The notes under the pieces: model-generated | Told to the model about the DNA's origin: nothing | What the model saw: the letters and a program-made list of their open reading frames with translations, nothing else | Database searches by the model: none | From: CAVYXK01 sp963708245 | Lineage (GTDB): Bacteria; Pseudomonadota; Alphaproteobacteria; Acetobacterales; Acetobacteraceae | Assembly (NCBI GenBank): GCA_963708245.1 | Contig: OY970201.1 | Location: 7,626,001 to 7,690,000, forward strand | Direction of reading: 5' to 3' | Length of the DNA: 64,000 nucleotides | Part shown: positions 1-8,783 of the stretch, piece after piece | Layout of the letters: each line of letters opens with the position of its first letter | Numbering within the stretch: the first letter of the stretch is position 1 | Position numbers and translations under genes: made by a program

Positions 1-75
1 GCGCGCTGGGGCAAGGCTTGGTTCGTCATGGCACAGATGCGCGTGTAGATGCGGCGGGCGGTGCCCTGTGCCAAG

Positions 76-1293
76 TCACTCCGGCGACCGCCGGGTGCAG
101 AGCTGCAGGGCGGCCAATGCGGCCATGGCCGCCAGCCCAACGTACGGGATCGCATACCCGCCGAGTCCGGTCACCGCCGCTCCGAACGCCGAGGGAAACA
201 CCGTCACGCCGGCAAACGCCATGGCGGTGCCGAGGCCCGTGGCCTCGGTCCCGTGCACGCCGCCAAGGCGGGCATACTCCGCGTAAACAAGGCCGGTGTA
301 GCCGGCGGAGGTCGCCCCGCCGAGCAGCGCGAGGGTCGACACCGCGGCCCAAGGCCAGCCAGGCCCCAGCCGGGCGGCGGCCATTGCAACTGCGGCCATG
401 CCAAATCCGAGCCCCGCCAGGACGCTGGTGGGCGAGAGATACCGATCAGCGACCCAGCCCCAGATCGGCCGGCTGACCGAACCGGCAATCTGATACAGCG
501 CCAGCGCGAACCCCGCCTGGACAAGGCCCAGCCGGACCACGCTGGTCAACTGCACCGTCATGAAGGCGACGAAGCAGAGTTGGGTACCGGAATACACGAA
601 GCTGGCGACCGACAGCCGGCGGATCATCGGGTTTTGTCGCAGGAGCGTGACCTGCCGCGACAGTGCGTCGCTCCAAAGCGGCCGGTGCGGGTCTCGGTCG
701 GCGTCCCAGCGCCGGCGCGGGATCTCAAGCAGGACCAGCAGCAGCAGGGCGGGCGCCATCTGGACCAGCATCGCGATGCGCCAGTTCGCCGCGACGGCAA
801 TCGGAGGAACGATCAGCGCGCCCAGCACGCCGCCCAGAGGCACGCCGATCTGGCGCAGCGACATGACGAGATTGAACACGGATTTCGGCGTGTGTGGCAC
901 GAGGAGGTGCGTGCCGGATGGGGCGATCGCTCCATACGCAAGCCCGAGCACGACGGCGCTTGCCGCAAGCGTGGCGACGGTGCCGCCGGTTACAGCCAGG
1001 AGCATCCCGAGCACCGCGAGCAGCACGACCTGGCTGACGCGGACCGCGCCGTAGCGGTGAACAAAGCCGGGCGACAGCACGGCGGAGCCGATGCCGACAG
1101 CATAGACGATCGAGACGAACATGCCGCTGAGCGTTCCGGGCACGCCGAGGTCGCGGGCGATCTGGGGCGCTGCGGCGGGCACCGAGAATTGCGCCATGGT
1201 GGCGAGAGTCTGCACCGCGAGCGCGGCTGCCAGCGGCCAGACCGGCATGCCTCGCAGCCCGGGCGATGGTCCGATTGCAGCGGCGGCTTTCAT
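76..1293 (-). CDS. MFS transporter
   Basis: A 405-residue integral membrane protein with about twelve hydrophobic segments, the usual length for the major facilitator superfamily. The N-terminal half shows alternating hydrophobic helices and a short basic loop after the second helix (FVHRYGAVR), where the family has its conserved G-x-x-x-D-R-like loop. A matching loop in the second half (WVADRYLSP) supports the two six-helix halves. It is probably a secondary carrier for a small organic solute; the substrate cannot be read from the sequence. The ATG at 1293 has no clear Shine-Dalgarno, and the ATG 15 codons further in is an alternative. It stands alone, reading toward the window edge. Confidence 0.85.
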   Translation of the reverse strand: MKAAAAIGPSPGLRGMPVWPLAAALAVQTLATMAQFSVPAAAPQIARDLGVPGTLSGMFVSIVYAVGIGSAVLSPGFVHRYGAVRVSQVVLLAVLGMLLAVTGGTVATLAASAVVLGLAYGAIAPSGTHLLVPHTPKSVFNLVMSLRQIGVPLGGVLGALIVPPIAVAANWRIAMLVQMAPALLLLVLLEIPRRRWDADRDPHRPLWSDALSRQVTLLRQNPMIRRLSVASFVYSGTQLCFVAFMTVQLTSVVRLGLVQAGFALALYQIAGSVSRPIWGWVADRYLSPTSVLAGLGFGMAAVAMAAARLGPGWPWAAVSTLALLGGATSAGYTGLVYAEYARLGGVHGTEATGLGTAMAFAGVTVFPSAFGAAVTGLGGYAIPYVGLAAMAALAALQLCTRRSPE

Positions 1294-1763
1294 TCTGATA
1301 TGGGAATGTCCACGGGCGGCTTATGTTTTGGCACGATCGGTTGGTTGACCGATTGAGACGCGGTTGCACACGCAAGTCTACCTCTCCCGCAAGCTGGAGA
1401 CGTGCGCGCAATGCCGCTCTCGTGTTGCACCGGACGCGAGAGATCGGCGGGCCGGCGCAGCTTGGGTCGCTTCGGGCCCACACCGGTCCTGCGGGTGCTG
1501 TTAGCGCTGGTGTGCCGTGAGCCGAGTTATGGCGTCAATTCAGCTCACCGAACGCAGCCGCAAGCCCCGCTTGAGCCTGAGTCGCCGGAGTGGCATCCTC
1601 TGTTTTTGGCATCGCCTGCGCGTGTGGGAGACGACTAGGGGGAATCGGCGGCGGATAGCGGCACCGATCCGGCACCCTCACCCGCCGCGCTGCCGCGCGG
1701 CGACCTCTCGCGCAGGGCGGGAGAGGTGTGCGGAGATCGGCGTTTGCAGTCCCTGAAAGCGAT
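1294..1763. other. Intergenic region with repeat
   Basis: This 470-base stretch lies between the MFS gene and the DUF1127 gene and has no convincing gene. It contains a half-copy of the intergenic repeat core (CCTCTCCCGC near 1380-1390) and a full copy at 1671-1728. Reading frames here have no recognisable domain and are rich in Arg, as expected of shadow frames in GC-rich DNA. Confidence 0.5.
1671..1728 (+). repeat. Intergenic palindromic repeat, copy 1
   Basis: A copy of a recurrent intergenic element. It has a lead-in GCACCCTCACCC, a first GC-rich hairpin (CCGCGC...GCGCGG), the block GACCTCTC, then a second hairpin ending GCGGGAGAGGTG. The same architecture occurs at 16829, 27901 and 40190, and inverted at 39289. 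The arms of the first hairpin change in a compensated way between copies, which suggests a conserved RNA or DNA secondary structure of REP type. Confidence 0.8.
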
Positions 1764-1955
1764 CTAGTTGGCTCGCTGAAGCCGAGCGACACCCAGTTCT
1801 CGCAGCTGCCCGTCGCTCAGCTGGTGCAGTCGCCGCCCGAGCCTTGCGGCGCGGCGCCGCGACATCCAGTCACGCGTTGCCATCCAGACTACTCTGATGT
1901 CGTCGAACGACATCTGGCCGGGTTGTCCGGTGATGGGATCGATGGGCCAGAACAT
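1764..1955 (-). CDS. DUF1127 (YjiS-like) small protein
   Basis: A 63-residue basic protein. Its C-terminal half (RRRAARLGRRLHQLSDGQLR, then ELGV) is the DUF1127 pattern: an Arg-rich helix, then an LSD..L.DLG-type segment. The start was chosen at 1955 because AAAGGAGT lies 8 bases upstream of this ATG; a longer frame starting at 2057 would bury that ribosome site. Small DUF1127 proteins in alphaproteobacteria can bind RNA or affect phosphate and carbon metabolism (family knowledge). Nothing here shows the role of this one. Confidence 0.8.
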   Translation of the reverse strand: MFWPIDPITGQPGQMSFDDIRVVWMATRDWMSRRRAARLGRRLHQLSDGQLRELGVARLQRAN

Positions 1956-2164
1956 TGCGCCTACTCCTTTGACGGGAACGGACGCTCCTCCGTGGACACG
2001 GTTCATGTTGGGAACGACAGTTCGAAGCGCAAGGGAGAAAATGCTGCGGTGCAGCATTGCAGATCGAGCATCGCGGACCGGGTTGGTCTCCTACCCGCAC
2101 CTTGAGGGGGCCGGCCCAGCGCCGCACACTGAGACCCTGACTACCAATCGTGGGAAGCGCGGGC

Positions 2165-3100
2165 ATGAAGATCGGCTTTATCGGCCTCGGGATGATGGGC
2201 ACCGGCATGGCCGCCAACCTGCGGAAGGCCGGGCACCAGCTTGTTGTGCATGACCTTTCGCGTCAGGCGGCATCACGCCATCTCGCAGACGGGGCGGTCT
2301 GGGCGGAGTCGCCACGCGTGGTGGCGGAGGCGTGTGAGTTGGTCTTTACCTCGCTGCCGACGCCGGCTGACGTCGAAGCGGTGGGTACTGGTGAGAACGG
2401 ACTGGAACGAGGATTTACCCCCGGCGCCGTGTGGTTCGATCTGTCAACCAATGCCGTGGACGTGGTGCGTGCACTGCACGCGCGTTTTGCGGAACGTGGC
2501 GTCGATTTCCTCGATGCACCGGTCAGCGGTGGCCCGCGCGGCGCGAACAGCGGACGGCTGGCGATCTGGGTCGGTGGCGATAAGGCGGTGTTCGATACGT
2601 ATAAGCCGGTGCTGGATGCGCTGGGCGACCAGGCTCGCTACATCGGCCCGATCGGCGCGGGTTCGATTGCAAAGCTGGTGCACAACGCGGCCGGCGCCGC
2701 GGTGAACATCGTGCTGGCCGAAGTGTTCACCATGGGCGTCAAGGCAGGCGTCGAACCGCTGTCATTGTTCGAAGCGATCCGCCAGGGTGCCGGCGGTCGT
2801 GCCCGGCTGTTCGACCGTATGGCGGATCATTTCCTGACCGGCAGCTATGAGCCGGCGGATTTCGCGTTGCGCTTGTTGCACAAGGACGTTTCGCTGGCCT
2901 GCCAGCTCGCGCGCGATGTCGGTGTGCCGATGCGGCTGACGACGCTCGCCCATCAGGAGCTGACGGAGGCACTGGCCCGCGGTTGGGGTGCGCGCGATTC
3001 CCGGGTGGGGATGCTGTTGCAGCAGGAGCGGGCTGGGATTGCGCCGATCGCCGTGCCGCCGGACAAGCTGAAAGCGGTATTGGCAGCAGACAAGAAATAG
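2165..3100 (+). CDS. NAD(P)-dependent beta-hydroxyacid dehydrogenase
   Basis: A 311-residue member of the 3-hydroxyisobutyrate/6-phosphogluconate dehydrogenase family. The N-terminal Rossmann loop is GFIGLGMMGTGMAANL (residues 4-19). The substrate motif DAPVSGGPRGA follows near residue 118, and the catalytic-lysine segment is GAGSIAKLVHN near residue 168. It would oxidise a beta-hydroxy acid, or reduce the semialdehyde, with NAD(P). ATG 2165 has a GGGAAG element upstream; a GTG at 2150 is possible. It is the first gene of a same-strand run to 9188, with the next gene 9 bases downstream after AATAGGAG. Its last roughly 37 codons recur as a relic at 4036-4146. Confidence 0.9.
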   Translation: MKIGFIGLGMMGTGMAANLRKAGHQLVVHDLSRQAASRHLADGAVWAESPRVVAEACELVFTSLPTPADVEAVGTGENGLERGFTPGAVWFDLSTNAVDVVRALHARFAERGVDFLDAPVSGGPRGANSGRLAIWVGGDKAVFDTYKPVLDALGDQARYIGPIGAGSIAKLVHNAAGAAVNIVLAEVFTMGVKAGVEPLSLFEAIRQGAGGRARLFDRMADHFLTGSYEPADFALRLLHKDVSLACQLARDVGVPMRLTTLAHQELTEALARGWGARDSRVGMLLQQERAGIAPIAVPPDKLKAVLAADKK

Positions 3101-3109
3101 GAGCGGCAC

Positions 3110-4009
3110 ATGCAACTCGGGGCACTGATTCCTCTCACCGATATCGGCGCAGATCCGGCGACGGTCCGCGAGTATGCGCAGACGACGGAACGGCTTGGCT
3201 ACGATTTTATTGAAGTGGGGGACCATGTGCTGGGCGTTAACGTAGCGAGTTGTCCGAATTGGGAAGAAGGGCGTGCCACGTCCGCAAGTGTGTTCCATGA
3301 TCCTTTCGTGCTGTTCGGATTCCTGGCCGGCTGCACAATGAAGCTCGGGTTCGCAACGGGGGTGCTGATCCTGCCGCAGCGCCAGACCGTCCTGGTGGCG
3401 AAGCAGGCGGCGTCGCTCGATGTGCTGTGCGGCACGCGGTTTCGGCTGGGGATCGGTGTCGGCTTGAACGAGGTGGAGTTTGTCGGCCTGAATGAGAATT
3501 TCCACAACCGTGGCCGGCGGTCGGAGGAGCAGATGCAGGTGATGCTGAAGCTCTGGGCCGAGCAGCACGTCAACTTCAAAGGACGATGGCACACGATCGA
3601 GGATGCCGGAATCAACCCGTTGCCGTTGAAACGACGAGTACCAATCTGGAACGGCGGCCATCATGAACTGACGCTGCCGCGCGTCGCCAAATGGGGCGAT
3701 GGCTGGATAACGAACGCCTATCCGCCGAACGAGACGGCGCTCCCAACGTTCGAGAGGCTGCGCAGCCTGGTGCGGGCGGAGGGTCGCGATCCGGCCTCTG
3801 TGGGGATCGAGGTCTGGGTGTCCTGCGGGGCCGGCACTGCGACGGACTGGCGGCGCGAGGCGGCGTTCTGGAAGCAGGCGGGTGCGACTCATCTCACCCT
3901 GAGCACGACGTTCAACCGACGCCATCATCGGCGGATCGAAGGGCGCACGCTGACCGACCATCTCGCAGCGTTGCGACGGTATCGCGAAGCGGTCGCCGCT
4001 GCATTGTGA
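3110..4009 (+). CDS. LLM-class (luciferase-like) flavin/F420 oxidoreductase, copy 1
   Basis: A 299-residue TIM-barrel protein of the luciferase-like monooxygenase superfamily, nearest in style to the F420-dependent LLM group. It is a tandem paralogue of the gene at 4156, with the same length and no gap; 51 of the first 60 residues are identical. The copy differs at positions that copy 2 and the family usually keep: GVGLNE instead of GVGWNE, CGTRF instead of CGGRF, and IWNGG instead of VWYGG. This suggests altered specificity or relaxed selection. The ribosome site AGGAG lies 6 bases before ATG. It probably oxidises an intermediate handled by the CoA-transferase and thiolase-like genes downstream; whether it uses FMN or F420 is not known. 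Confidence 0.85.
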   Translation: MQLGALIPLTDIGADPATVREYAQTTERLGYDFIEVGDHVLGVNVASCPNWEEGRATSASVFHDPFVLFGFLAGCTMKLGFATGVLILPQRQTVLVAKQAASLDVLCGTRFRLGIGVGLNEVEFVGLNENFHNRGRRSEEQMQVMLKLWAEQHVNFKGRWHTIEDAGINPLPLKRRVPIWNGGHHELTLPRVAKWGDGWITNAYPPNETALPTFERLRSLVRAEGRDPASVGIEVWVSCGAGTATDWRREAAFWKQAGATHLTLSTTFNRRHHRRIEGRTLTDHLAALRRYREAVAAAL

Positions 4010-4146
4010 CGCGCGAGATCGCGCCGATGCTGGGGGTCCGCGATTCCCGGGTGGGGATGCTGTTGCAGCAGGATCGGGCGGGGATTGCGCCCCTCGCGAT
4101 ACCATCAGACAAGTTGAAAGCGGTGTTGGCGGCAGACAAGGAATAG
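4010..4146 (+). pseudogene. Chimeric duplication scar: CoA-transferase 5' end joined to dehydrogenase 3' end
   Basis: Positions 4012-4034 match the first codons of the CoA-transferase gene at 5058 (encoding REIAPMLG), with its ATG changed to ACG. From about 4036 the sequence switches to the last roughly 37 codons of the dehydrogenase (DSRVGMLLQQ... to ...KAVLAADKE, stop TAG 4144-4146). The switch falls in a TGGGG run that both parents share. This is the junction expected from an unequal tandem duplication of the unit dehydrogenase-tail plus LLM gene. It has no start codon of its own, but it supplies the AATAGGAG ribosome site of the second LLM gene. Confidence 0.85.
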
Positions 4147-4155
4147 GAGTGAGAT

Positions 4156-5055
4156 ATGGAACTCGGCGCACTGATTCCTCTGACCGATATTGGCGCTGAT
4201 CCGGCAACGGTTCGTGAATATGCGCAGACGATGGAACGGCTCGGCTATGATTTCATAGAGGCGCCGGATCACGTGTTGGGCGTCAACACAGCGAGCCGGC
4301 CGAACTGGGAGGAGGGGCGGACCACCTCGTCCGACATGTTCCATGACCCGTTCGTGTTGTTCGGGTTCCTCGCCGGATGCACGAAGAAGCTTGGGTTCTC
4401 GACCAGCGTGCTGATCCTGCCGCAGCGCCAGACCGTGCTGGTGGCGAAGCAGGCCGCCTCGCTCGATGTCCTGTGCGGCGGGCGGTTCCGGCTGGGAATC
4501 GGCGTCGGCTGGAACGAGGCGGAGTTCGTCGCTCTGAACGAGAATTTCCACAACCGCGGCCGGCGGTCGGAGGAGCAGGTGCAGGTGATGCAAAAGCTCT
4601 GGGCCGAGCCTCACATCACCTTCAAGGGGCGCTGGCACACGATCGAGGATGCTGGCATCAACCCGTTGCCGGTGAAACGGCGCGTGCCGGTGTGGTATGG
4701 CGGCCATCACGAGCTGACGCTGCCGCGCATCGCCAAGTGGGGCGACGGCTGGATGCCGAACGCTTATCCGCCGGATGAGACTGCGCTGGAGATTTTCGAG
4801 CGGCTGCGCAACCTGGTGCGCGCGGAGGGCCGCGATCCGGCTGCTGTTGGCATCGAGGTGTGGACGTCGTGCGGGAGCGGGACCGAGGCGGACTGGCGGC
4901 GCGAGGTGGCGTTCTGGAAGCAGGCGGGTGCCTCGCATGTGACGCTGACCACAACGTTCAATCGGCGCCATCATCGGCGGATCGAAGGGCACGGGCTGGC
5001 CGACCATCTCGGCGCGCTGAGGCGGTATCGCGAAGCGGTCGCCGCCGCGTTGTGA
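4156..5055 (+). CDS. LLM-class (luciferase-like) flavin/F420 oxidoreductase, copy 2
   Basis: A 299-residue TIM-barrel luciferase-like oxidoreductase. It keeps the usual family signatures: DHVLG near residue 37, QRQTVLVAKQAASLD in the barrel, GGRFRLGIGVGWNEAE, and PVWYGGHHE followed by GDGWMPN. This makes it the more conservative of the two tandem copies. AGGAG lies 7 bases upstream of the ATG and derives from the duplicated dehydrogenase tail. The next gene begins 2 bases after its stop, so coupled translation with the CoA-transferase is likely. The role is inferred: oxidation, possibly hydroxylation or C-C cleavage, of a compound fed to the CoA-ester steps downstream. The cofactor is uncertain. 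Confidence 0.9.
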   Translation: MELGALIPLTDIGADPATVREYAQTMERLGYDFIEAPDHVLGVNTASRPNWEEGRTTSSDMFHDPFVLFGFLAGCTKKLGFSTSVLILPQRQTVLVAKQAASLDVLCGGRFRLGIGVGWNEAEFVALNENFHNRGRRSEEQVQVMQKLWAEPHITFKGRWHTIEDAGINPLPVKRRVPVWYGGHHELTLPRIAKWGDGWMPNAYPPDETALEIFERLRNLVRAEGRDPAAVGIEVWTSCGSGTEADWRREVAFWKQAGASHVTLTTTFNRRHHRRIEGHGLADHLGALRRYREAVAAAL

Positions 5056-5057
5056 CC

Positions 5058-7646
5058 ATGCGCGAGATTGCGCCGATGCTGGGCGCCGATGGGCCGGGCA
5101 TGCTGGATGGCGTGCGCGTGGTGGAGGTGGCCGACGAGCTTGGCGAGTACACCGGGTTGCTGCTCGCCGGGCTCGGTGCCGAGGTGATCAAGGTCGAACC
5201 GCCAGAGGGAAGTCCGACCCGGCGGATCGGTCCGTTCTATCAGGACAAGGACGATCCCGAGCGGTCGCTGTTCTTCTGGGTCTATAACCGCGGCAAACGA
5301 TCGGTGCGCCTGGACCTGGGTGACTCGCACGGACGCGAACAGTTGCTGCGGCTACTCAGCGGTGCGGATGTGCTGCTGGATACGAGTTGCGGTGATGTGA
5401 ACGCGCGGCTAGGTCTGGATCGTGCGGCGCTGGAGGAGCGGTTCCCGGAGCTGATCGTGGCCCGCTCCACGCCGTTCGGCGATGTCGGGCCGTGGCGGGA
5501 TTTTAAGGCGTCCGATCTGATCCATCTGGCGCTCGGCGGCGAGATGATGAATTGCGGCTACGATCCCGATCCGACGCGGCACTACGACACGCCGCCGATC
5601 GCGCCGCAGATCTGGCACGCGTATCACATCGCCGGAGAGCAGTTGGCGGTGGGGATTATCGCCGCGTTGTTGCATCGGCAACGTACCGGCGAAGGCCAGG
5701 ATGTGTCCTGCGCGGTTCACGAGGCCTGTGCGAAGAACACCGAGCTCGACGTGATGCACTGGGTGATGCGGCGCGCGCCGTTATGGCGGCTGACCTGCCG
5801 GCACGCGGTGGAGGCACCGAACGCGACGCCGAGCATTACCCATTCGAAGGACGGGCGGTGGTTTATCTCGCACGGAATGGGCGCGCGCGATCTGGTTCAC
5901 CTGGTGCCGTTTCTGACGAAATACGGCATGCAGGCCGACTTGCAGCCGCCGCCACCCGATGCGGATCTGAAGGCGCGTGCCATTCCAGGCTCGGCGGCGA
6001 CGGATGAAGTAAAGATGCATATGCTGGATGTGATCCAGCGCTTCACCCGCGCCTGGACGTATGACGCAATGCCGTGGCTGGAAGCGCAGGAGGCGGGGCT
6101 GCTGTGGGCGCCGCTGCGCAAGCCGCACGAGAATGCGCTGGACCCACACTGGGTGAAACGCGGCAGCTTCGCTGATGTGGTGCATCCGAAGTTAGGGGAG
6201 AGCTTTCGCTATCCGGTCAGCAAGTGGCTCAGCACAGCGACGAGCTGGCAGGTGGGGCGGCGGGCGCCTCTGCTTGGTGAGGATACCGAGGCGGTGCTGG
6301 GCGACGCGACGCGGCGCCCCAGCGTGTCGGCGCAGACGCGTAGCAATGGGCCGGTGAAGCTGTCGGCGCGCGGCAAGCCGTTTCCTTTGCAAGGGGTGCG
6401 CATTCTTGATTTTGCGTGGTTCCTGGCCTCGGCCGGGGGCACGCGGTTTCTGGCGGCGCTTGGCGCGGAGAGTCTGAAGGTCGAGTGGAAGGATAATCCC
6501 GATACGCGGCTCGCGGCGATGGCGCCAGTGGGTGGGCGGGCGGCGCGGGCAGCGGCATCGTCCGTGTTGCCGGGGGTGAAGGACCCCGATATGGGCGGGC
6601 AGTTCAACAACAAGAATGCGGGCAAGCGGGGCATCTCGTTGAATATCCGCCATCCCAAGGGGTTGCAGATTGCCAAGGATCTGGTGCGGATCTGCGACGT
6701 GGTGGCTGAGGGGTTCTCGCCGGGCGTGCTGGCGCGGCTGGGTCTGGGATACGATGTGCTAAAGAGCATCCGGCCGGACATCATCTATATCCAGCAATCA
6801 GGCATGGGCAGCCACGGTCTGTACGGGCGGATGCGCACGGTTGGGCCGGTGGCGGCGAGTTTTGCCGGCCAGTCGGACATGTCCGGGCTACCGGAGCCGG
6901 CGATGCCGGCCGGGTGGGGATATTCGTTCCTGGATTGGATGGGCGCGTACGGCTACGCGCTGGCGATCCTCGGTGCGTTGTTTCACCGTGAACGTACCGG
7001 ACAGGGGCAGTGGATCGATGCGTCGCAATGCGAATCGGGGCTGTTCCTGGCTGGCGTGCCGGTGCTCGATTGGTCGGCCAACGGGCGGCTCTGGCGGCGG
7101 TATGGCAATCGCTCGCCCTATAAGCCGGCGGCGCCGCACGGGGCGTATCGCTGCGAGGGCGAAGATCGCTGGATCGCCATCGCTTGTTTCACCGATGACG
7201 AATGGCGCGCGCTGGCGAGTGTGGCAGGGCAGGGGGGGTGGCTGGAAGATCCGCGGTTCGCCACGCTGACGGAGCGGCTGGCGCATCAGGACGAGCTGGA
7301 TGCGGAGCTGGAAAGCTGGACGCGCACGCAGGAACGCTATGACTGCATGTACCGCCTGCAACGGGCCGGCGTTCCTGCTGGCGTGTGCCAGACCGCCGAG
7401 GACCGCTGCGATATTGATCCGCAGCTTACGGCGCTGGAGTGGCTGACCGAGGTGACGGGCACGAAGATCGGGCGCTGGCCGGTCTATGAGTTGCCGATGA
7501 AACTGTCGAAGACACCAGCCTATATCGGCGGCCCGATCGACCGCGGCGCGCCGTGCTATGGCGAGGACAATGCCTGGGTGCTTAGGGAATTGCTGGGCAT
7601 GTCGGCGTCGGAGGTGGAGCGACTGGCGGAGGAGGGTGTGATCTGA
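5058..7646 (+). CDS. Double-domain CaiB/BaiF family III CoA-transferase
   Basis: An 862-residue protein containing two family III CoA-transferase domains: residues about 15-430 (GVRVVEVADELGEYTGLLLA, GAEVIKVEPP) and about 455-860 (GVRILDFAWFLASAGGTRFL). Family members carry a catalytic Asp in a GQ-x-V-D-x-S segment. Domain 2 has it (GQWIDASQ near residue 655), whereas domain 1 reads GQDVSCAVHE, with Ser at the aligned position. Only the C-terminal domain is therefore expected to form the acyl-aspartyl intermediate. Start 5058 follows the LLM stop by 2 bases; ATG 5100 is an alternative. It would load an acid with CoA for the thiolase-like enzyme, whose ATG overlaps this stop codon. Confidence 0.9.
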   Translation: MREIAPMLGADGPGMLDGVRVVEVADELGEYTGLLLAGLGAEVIKVEPPEGSPTRRIGPFYQDKDDPERSLFFWVYNRGKRSVRLDLGDSHGREQLLRLLSGADVLLDTSCGDVNARLGLDRAALEERFPELIVARSTPFGDVGPWRDFKASDLIHLALGGEMMNCGYDPDPTRHYDTPPIAPQIWHAYHIAGEQLAVGIIAALLHRQRTGEGQDVSCAVHEACAKNTELDVMHWVMRRAPLWRLTCRHAVEAPNATPSITHSKDGRWFISHGMGARDLVHLVPFLTKYGMQADLQPPPPDADLKARAIPGSAATDEVKMHMLDVIQRFTRAWTYDAMPWLEAQEAGLLWAPLRKPHENALDPHWVKRGSFADVVHPKLGESFRYPVSKWLSTATSWQVGRRAPLLGEDTEAVLGDATRRPSVSAQTRSNGPVKLSARGKPFPLQGVRILDFAWFLASAGGTRFLAALGAESLKVEWKDNPDTRLAAMAPVGGRAARAAASSVLPGVKDPDMGGQFNNKNAGKRGISLNIRHPKGLQIAKDLVRICDVVAEGFSPGVLARLGLGYDVLKSIRPDIIYIQQSGMGSHGLYGRMRTVGPVAASFAGQSDMSGLPEPAMPAGWGYSFLDWMGAYGYALAILGALFHRERTGQGQWIDASQCESGLFLAGVPVLDWSANGRLWRRYGNRSPYKPAAPHGAYRCEGEDRWIAIACFTDDEWRALASVAGQGGWLEDPRFATLTERLAHQDELDAELESWTRTQERYDCMYRLQRAGVPAGVCQTAEDRCDIDPQLTALEWLTEVTGTKIGRWPVYELPMKLSKTPAYIGGPIDRGAPCYGEDNAWVLRELLGMSASEVERLAEEGVI

Positions 7647-8770
7647 TGGACGCATCTCTCAAGAATCGGGTCGCGGTGATCGGTGTCGGCACGACGCGCT
7701 ATGGCAGCTTCCCCGAGTTGGATGAATATGGGTTGGCTGCGTCGGCGTTCCGTGATGCGCTGGGGGAATGCGGCATCGAGAAGAATCTGATCGACGGGCT
7801 GCTGGTCTGCCGCATTCCTTATTACGCGCGCATGGGCGAAGTACTGGGGCTGGACCCGCGCTGGACCATGACGTTGCCGGCGCATGGGCGGATGTCAGGG
7901 ATCGGCATCATCGAGGCGGTGACGGCGCTGGCGGCGGGGCACTGCAATTATGCGGCGCTGCTTTACGCGAATATCGGGCGATCGCGGCGGGTGAATTATG
8001 GGGGTGAGGAAAATCCGGGCGTGTGGGATCCGTGGGGGTTCACTTCGCCTGGCGCCGCTCATGCGTTGATGTTTCGACGGCATATGGAACTGTATGGGAC
8101 TACGACACGGCAGCTTGCGGAAGTGTCGGTGGCCATCCGGCATCACGCGACGCTGAACCCGACCGCGGTGATGCGGACGCCGATTACGATCGAGGATCAT
8201 GAGGCATCGCGCTTCATTGTGGAACCGCTGCGGCTGCTGGACTATTGCCTGATCAACGACGGGGCGGTGTGTCTGATCCTGACCACGGCTGAACGGGCGC
8301 GCGATTGTGCTCAGCCGCTGGTGCTGGTGTCGGGCTTCGGCGCGCAGGAGACGTTCCGCGGGTCGTCGATCCCCAATTTCGATATCGATTTCTGGCATGA
8401 TGCGGTGCGGACGGCTGGCGAGCAGGCGTATCGCATGGCCGGCGTCGATCACGTCGATATCGATGCGCTGATGTGCTACGATAATTTCAGCCCGACCGTG
8501 CCGTTCAGCCTGGAGGGGCTGGGGTTTTGTCGGCGCGGCGAGGCCGGGCGCTTCGTCGAGGGCGGCACGTTGCGGCTGGGCGGGCTGCTGCCGGTGAACA
8601 CGGATGGCGGCCACCTGTCCAATTCCTACATGCAGGGCTGGGCGCTGAACGTGGAGGCGGTGCGCCAACTTCGCGGCGGCTGCGGTGCGCGCCAGGTACC
8701 TGACTGTGAGGTAGTGCAATACGTGCAGGCGACGCCTTGCACGCGCTCGATCATCTATACGTGCGGTTGA
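7646..8770 (+). CDS. Thiolase-superfamily protein of the lipid-transfer/Ltp type, lacking the nucleophilic Cys
   Basis: A 374-residue thiolase-fold protein. It opens with NRVAVIGVGTTRYG and has the late motif GFCRRGEAGRFVEGG and the glycine loop NTDGGHLSNSYMQGW, as in SCP-x/Ltp-type thiolases. At the segment that carries the nucleophilic Cys in true thiolases (C-S/A-x-G), it reads HGRMSGIG, so that Cys is absent. Its ATG overlaps the CoA-transferase stop (TGATG), and a DUF35 gene follows after 13 bases. Thiolase-like plus DUF35 pairs act as retro-aldolases in steroid side-chain degradation (Ltp2 with the ChsH2 DUF35 domain; established knowledge). A C-C lyase role here is an inference. Confidence 0.85.
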   Translation: MDASLKNRVAVIGVGTTRYGSFPELDEYGLAASAFRDALGECGIEKNLIDGLLVCRIPYYARMGEVLGLDPRWTMTLPAHGRMSGIGIIEAVTALAAGHCNYAALLYANIGRSRRVNYGGEENPGVWDPWGFTSPGAAHALMFRRHMELYGTTTRQLAEVSVAIRHHATLNPTAVMRTPITIEDHEASRFIVEPLRLLDYCLINDGAVCLILTTAERARDCAQPLVLVSGFGAQETFRGSSIPNFDIDFWHDAVRTAGEQAYRMAGVDHVDIDALMCYDNFSPTVPFSLEGLGFCRRGEAGRFVEGGTLRLGGLLPVNTDGGHLSNSYMQGWALNVEAVRQLRGGCGARQVPDCEVVQYVQATPCTRSIIYTCG

Positions 8771-8783
8771 GGGGTATCCGGCG

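Noticed and set aside
49..1356. Long plus-strand open frame of 435 codons opposite the MFS gene
   Set aside because: Very Arg/His/Gln-rich, no domain, no ribosome site; it is the complement of a GC-rich MFS gene.
2762..4207. 481-codon minus-strand frame across the dehydrogenase and first LLM gene
   Set aside because: Its composition mirrors the coding strand, and its similarity to the frame at 4105-5007 merely reflects the tandem duplication of the LLM genes.
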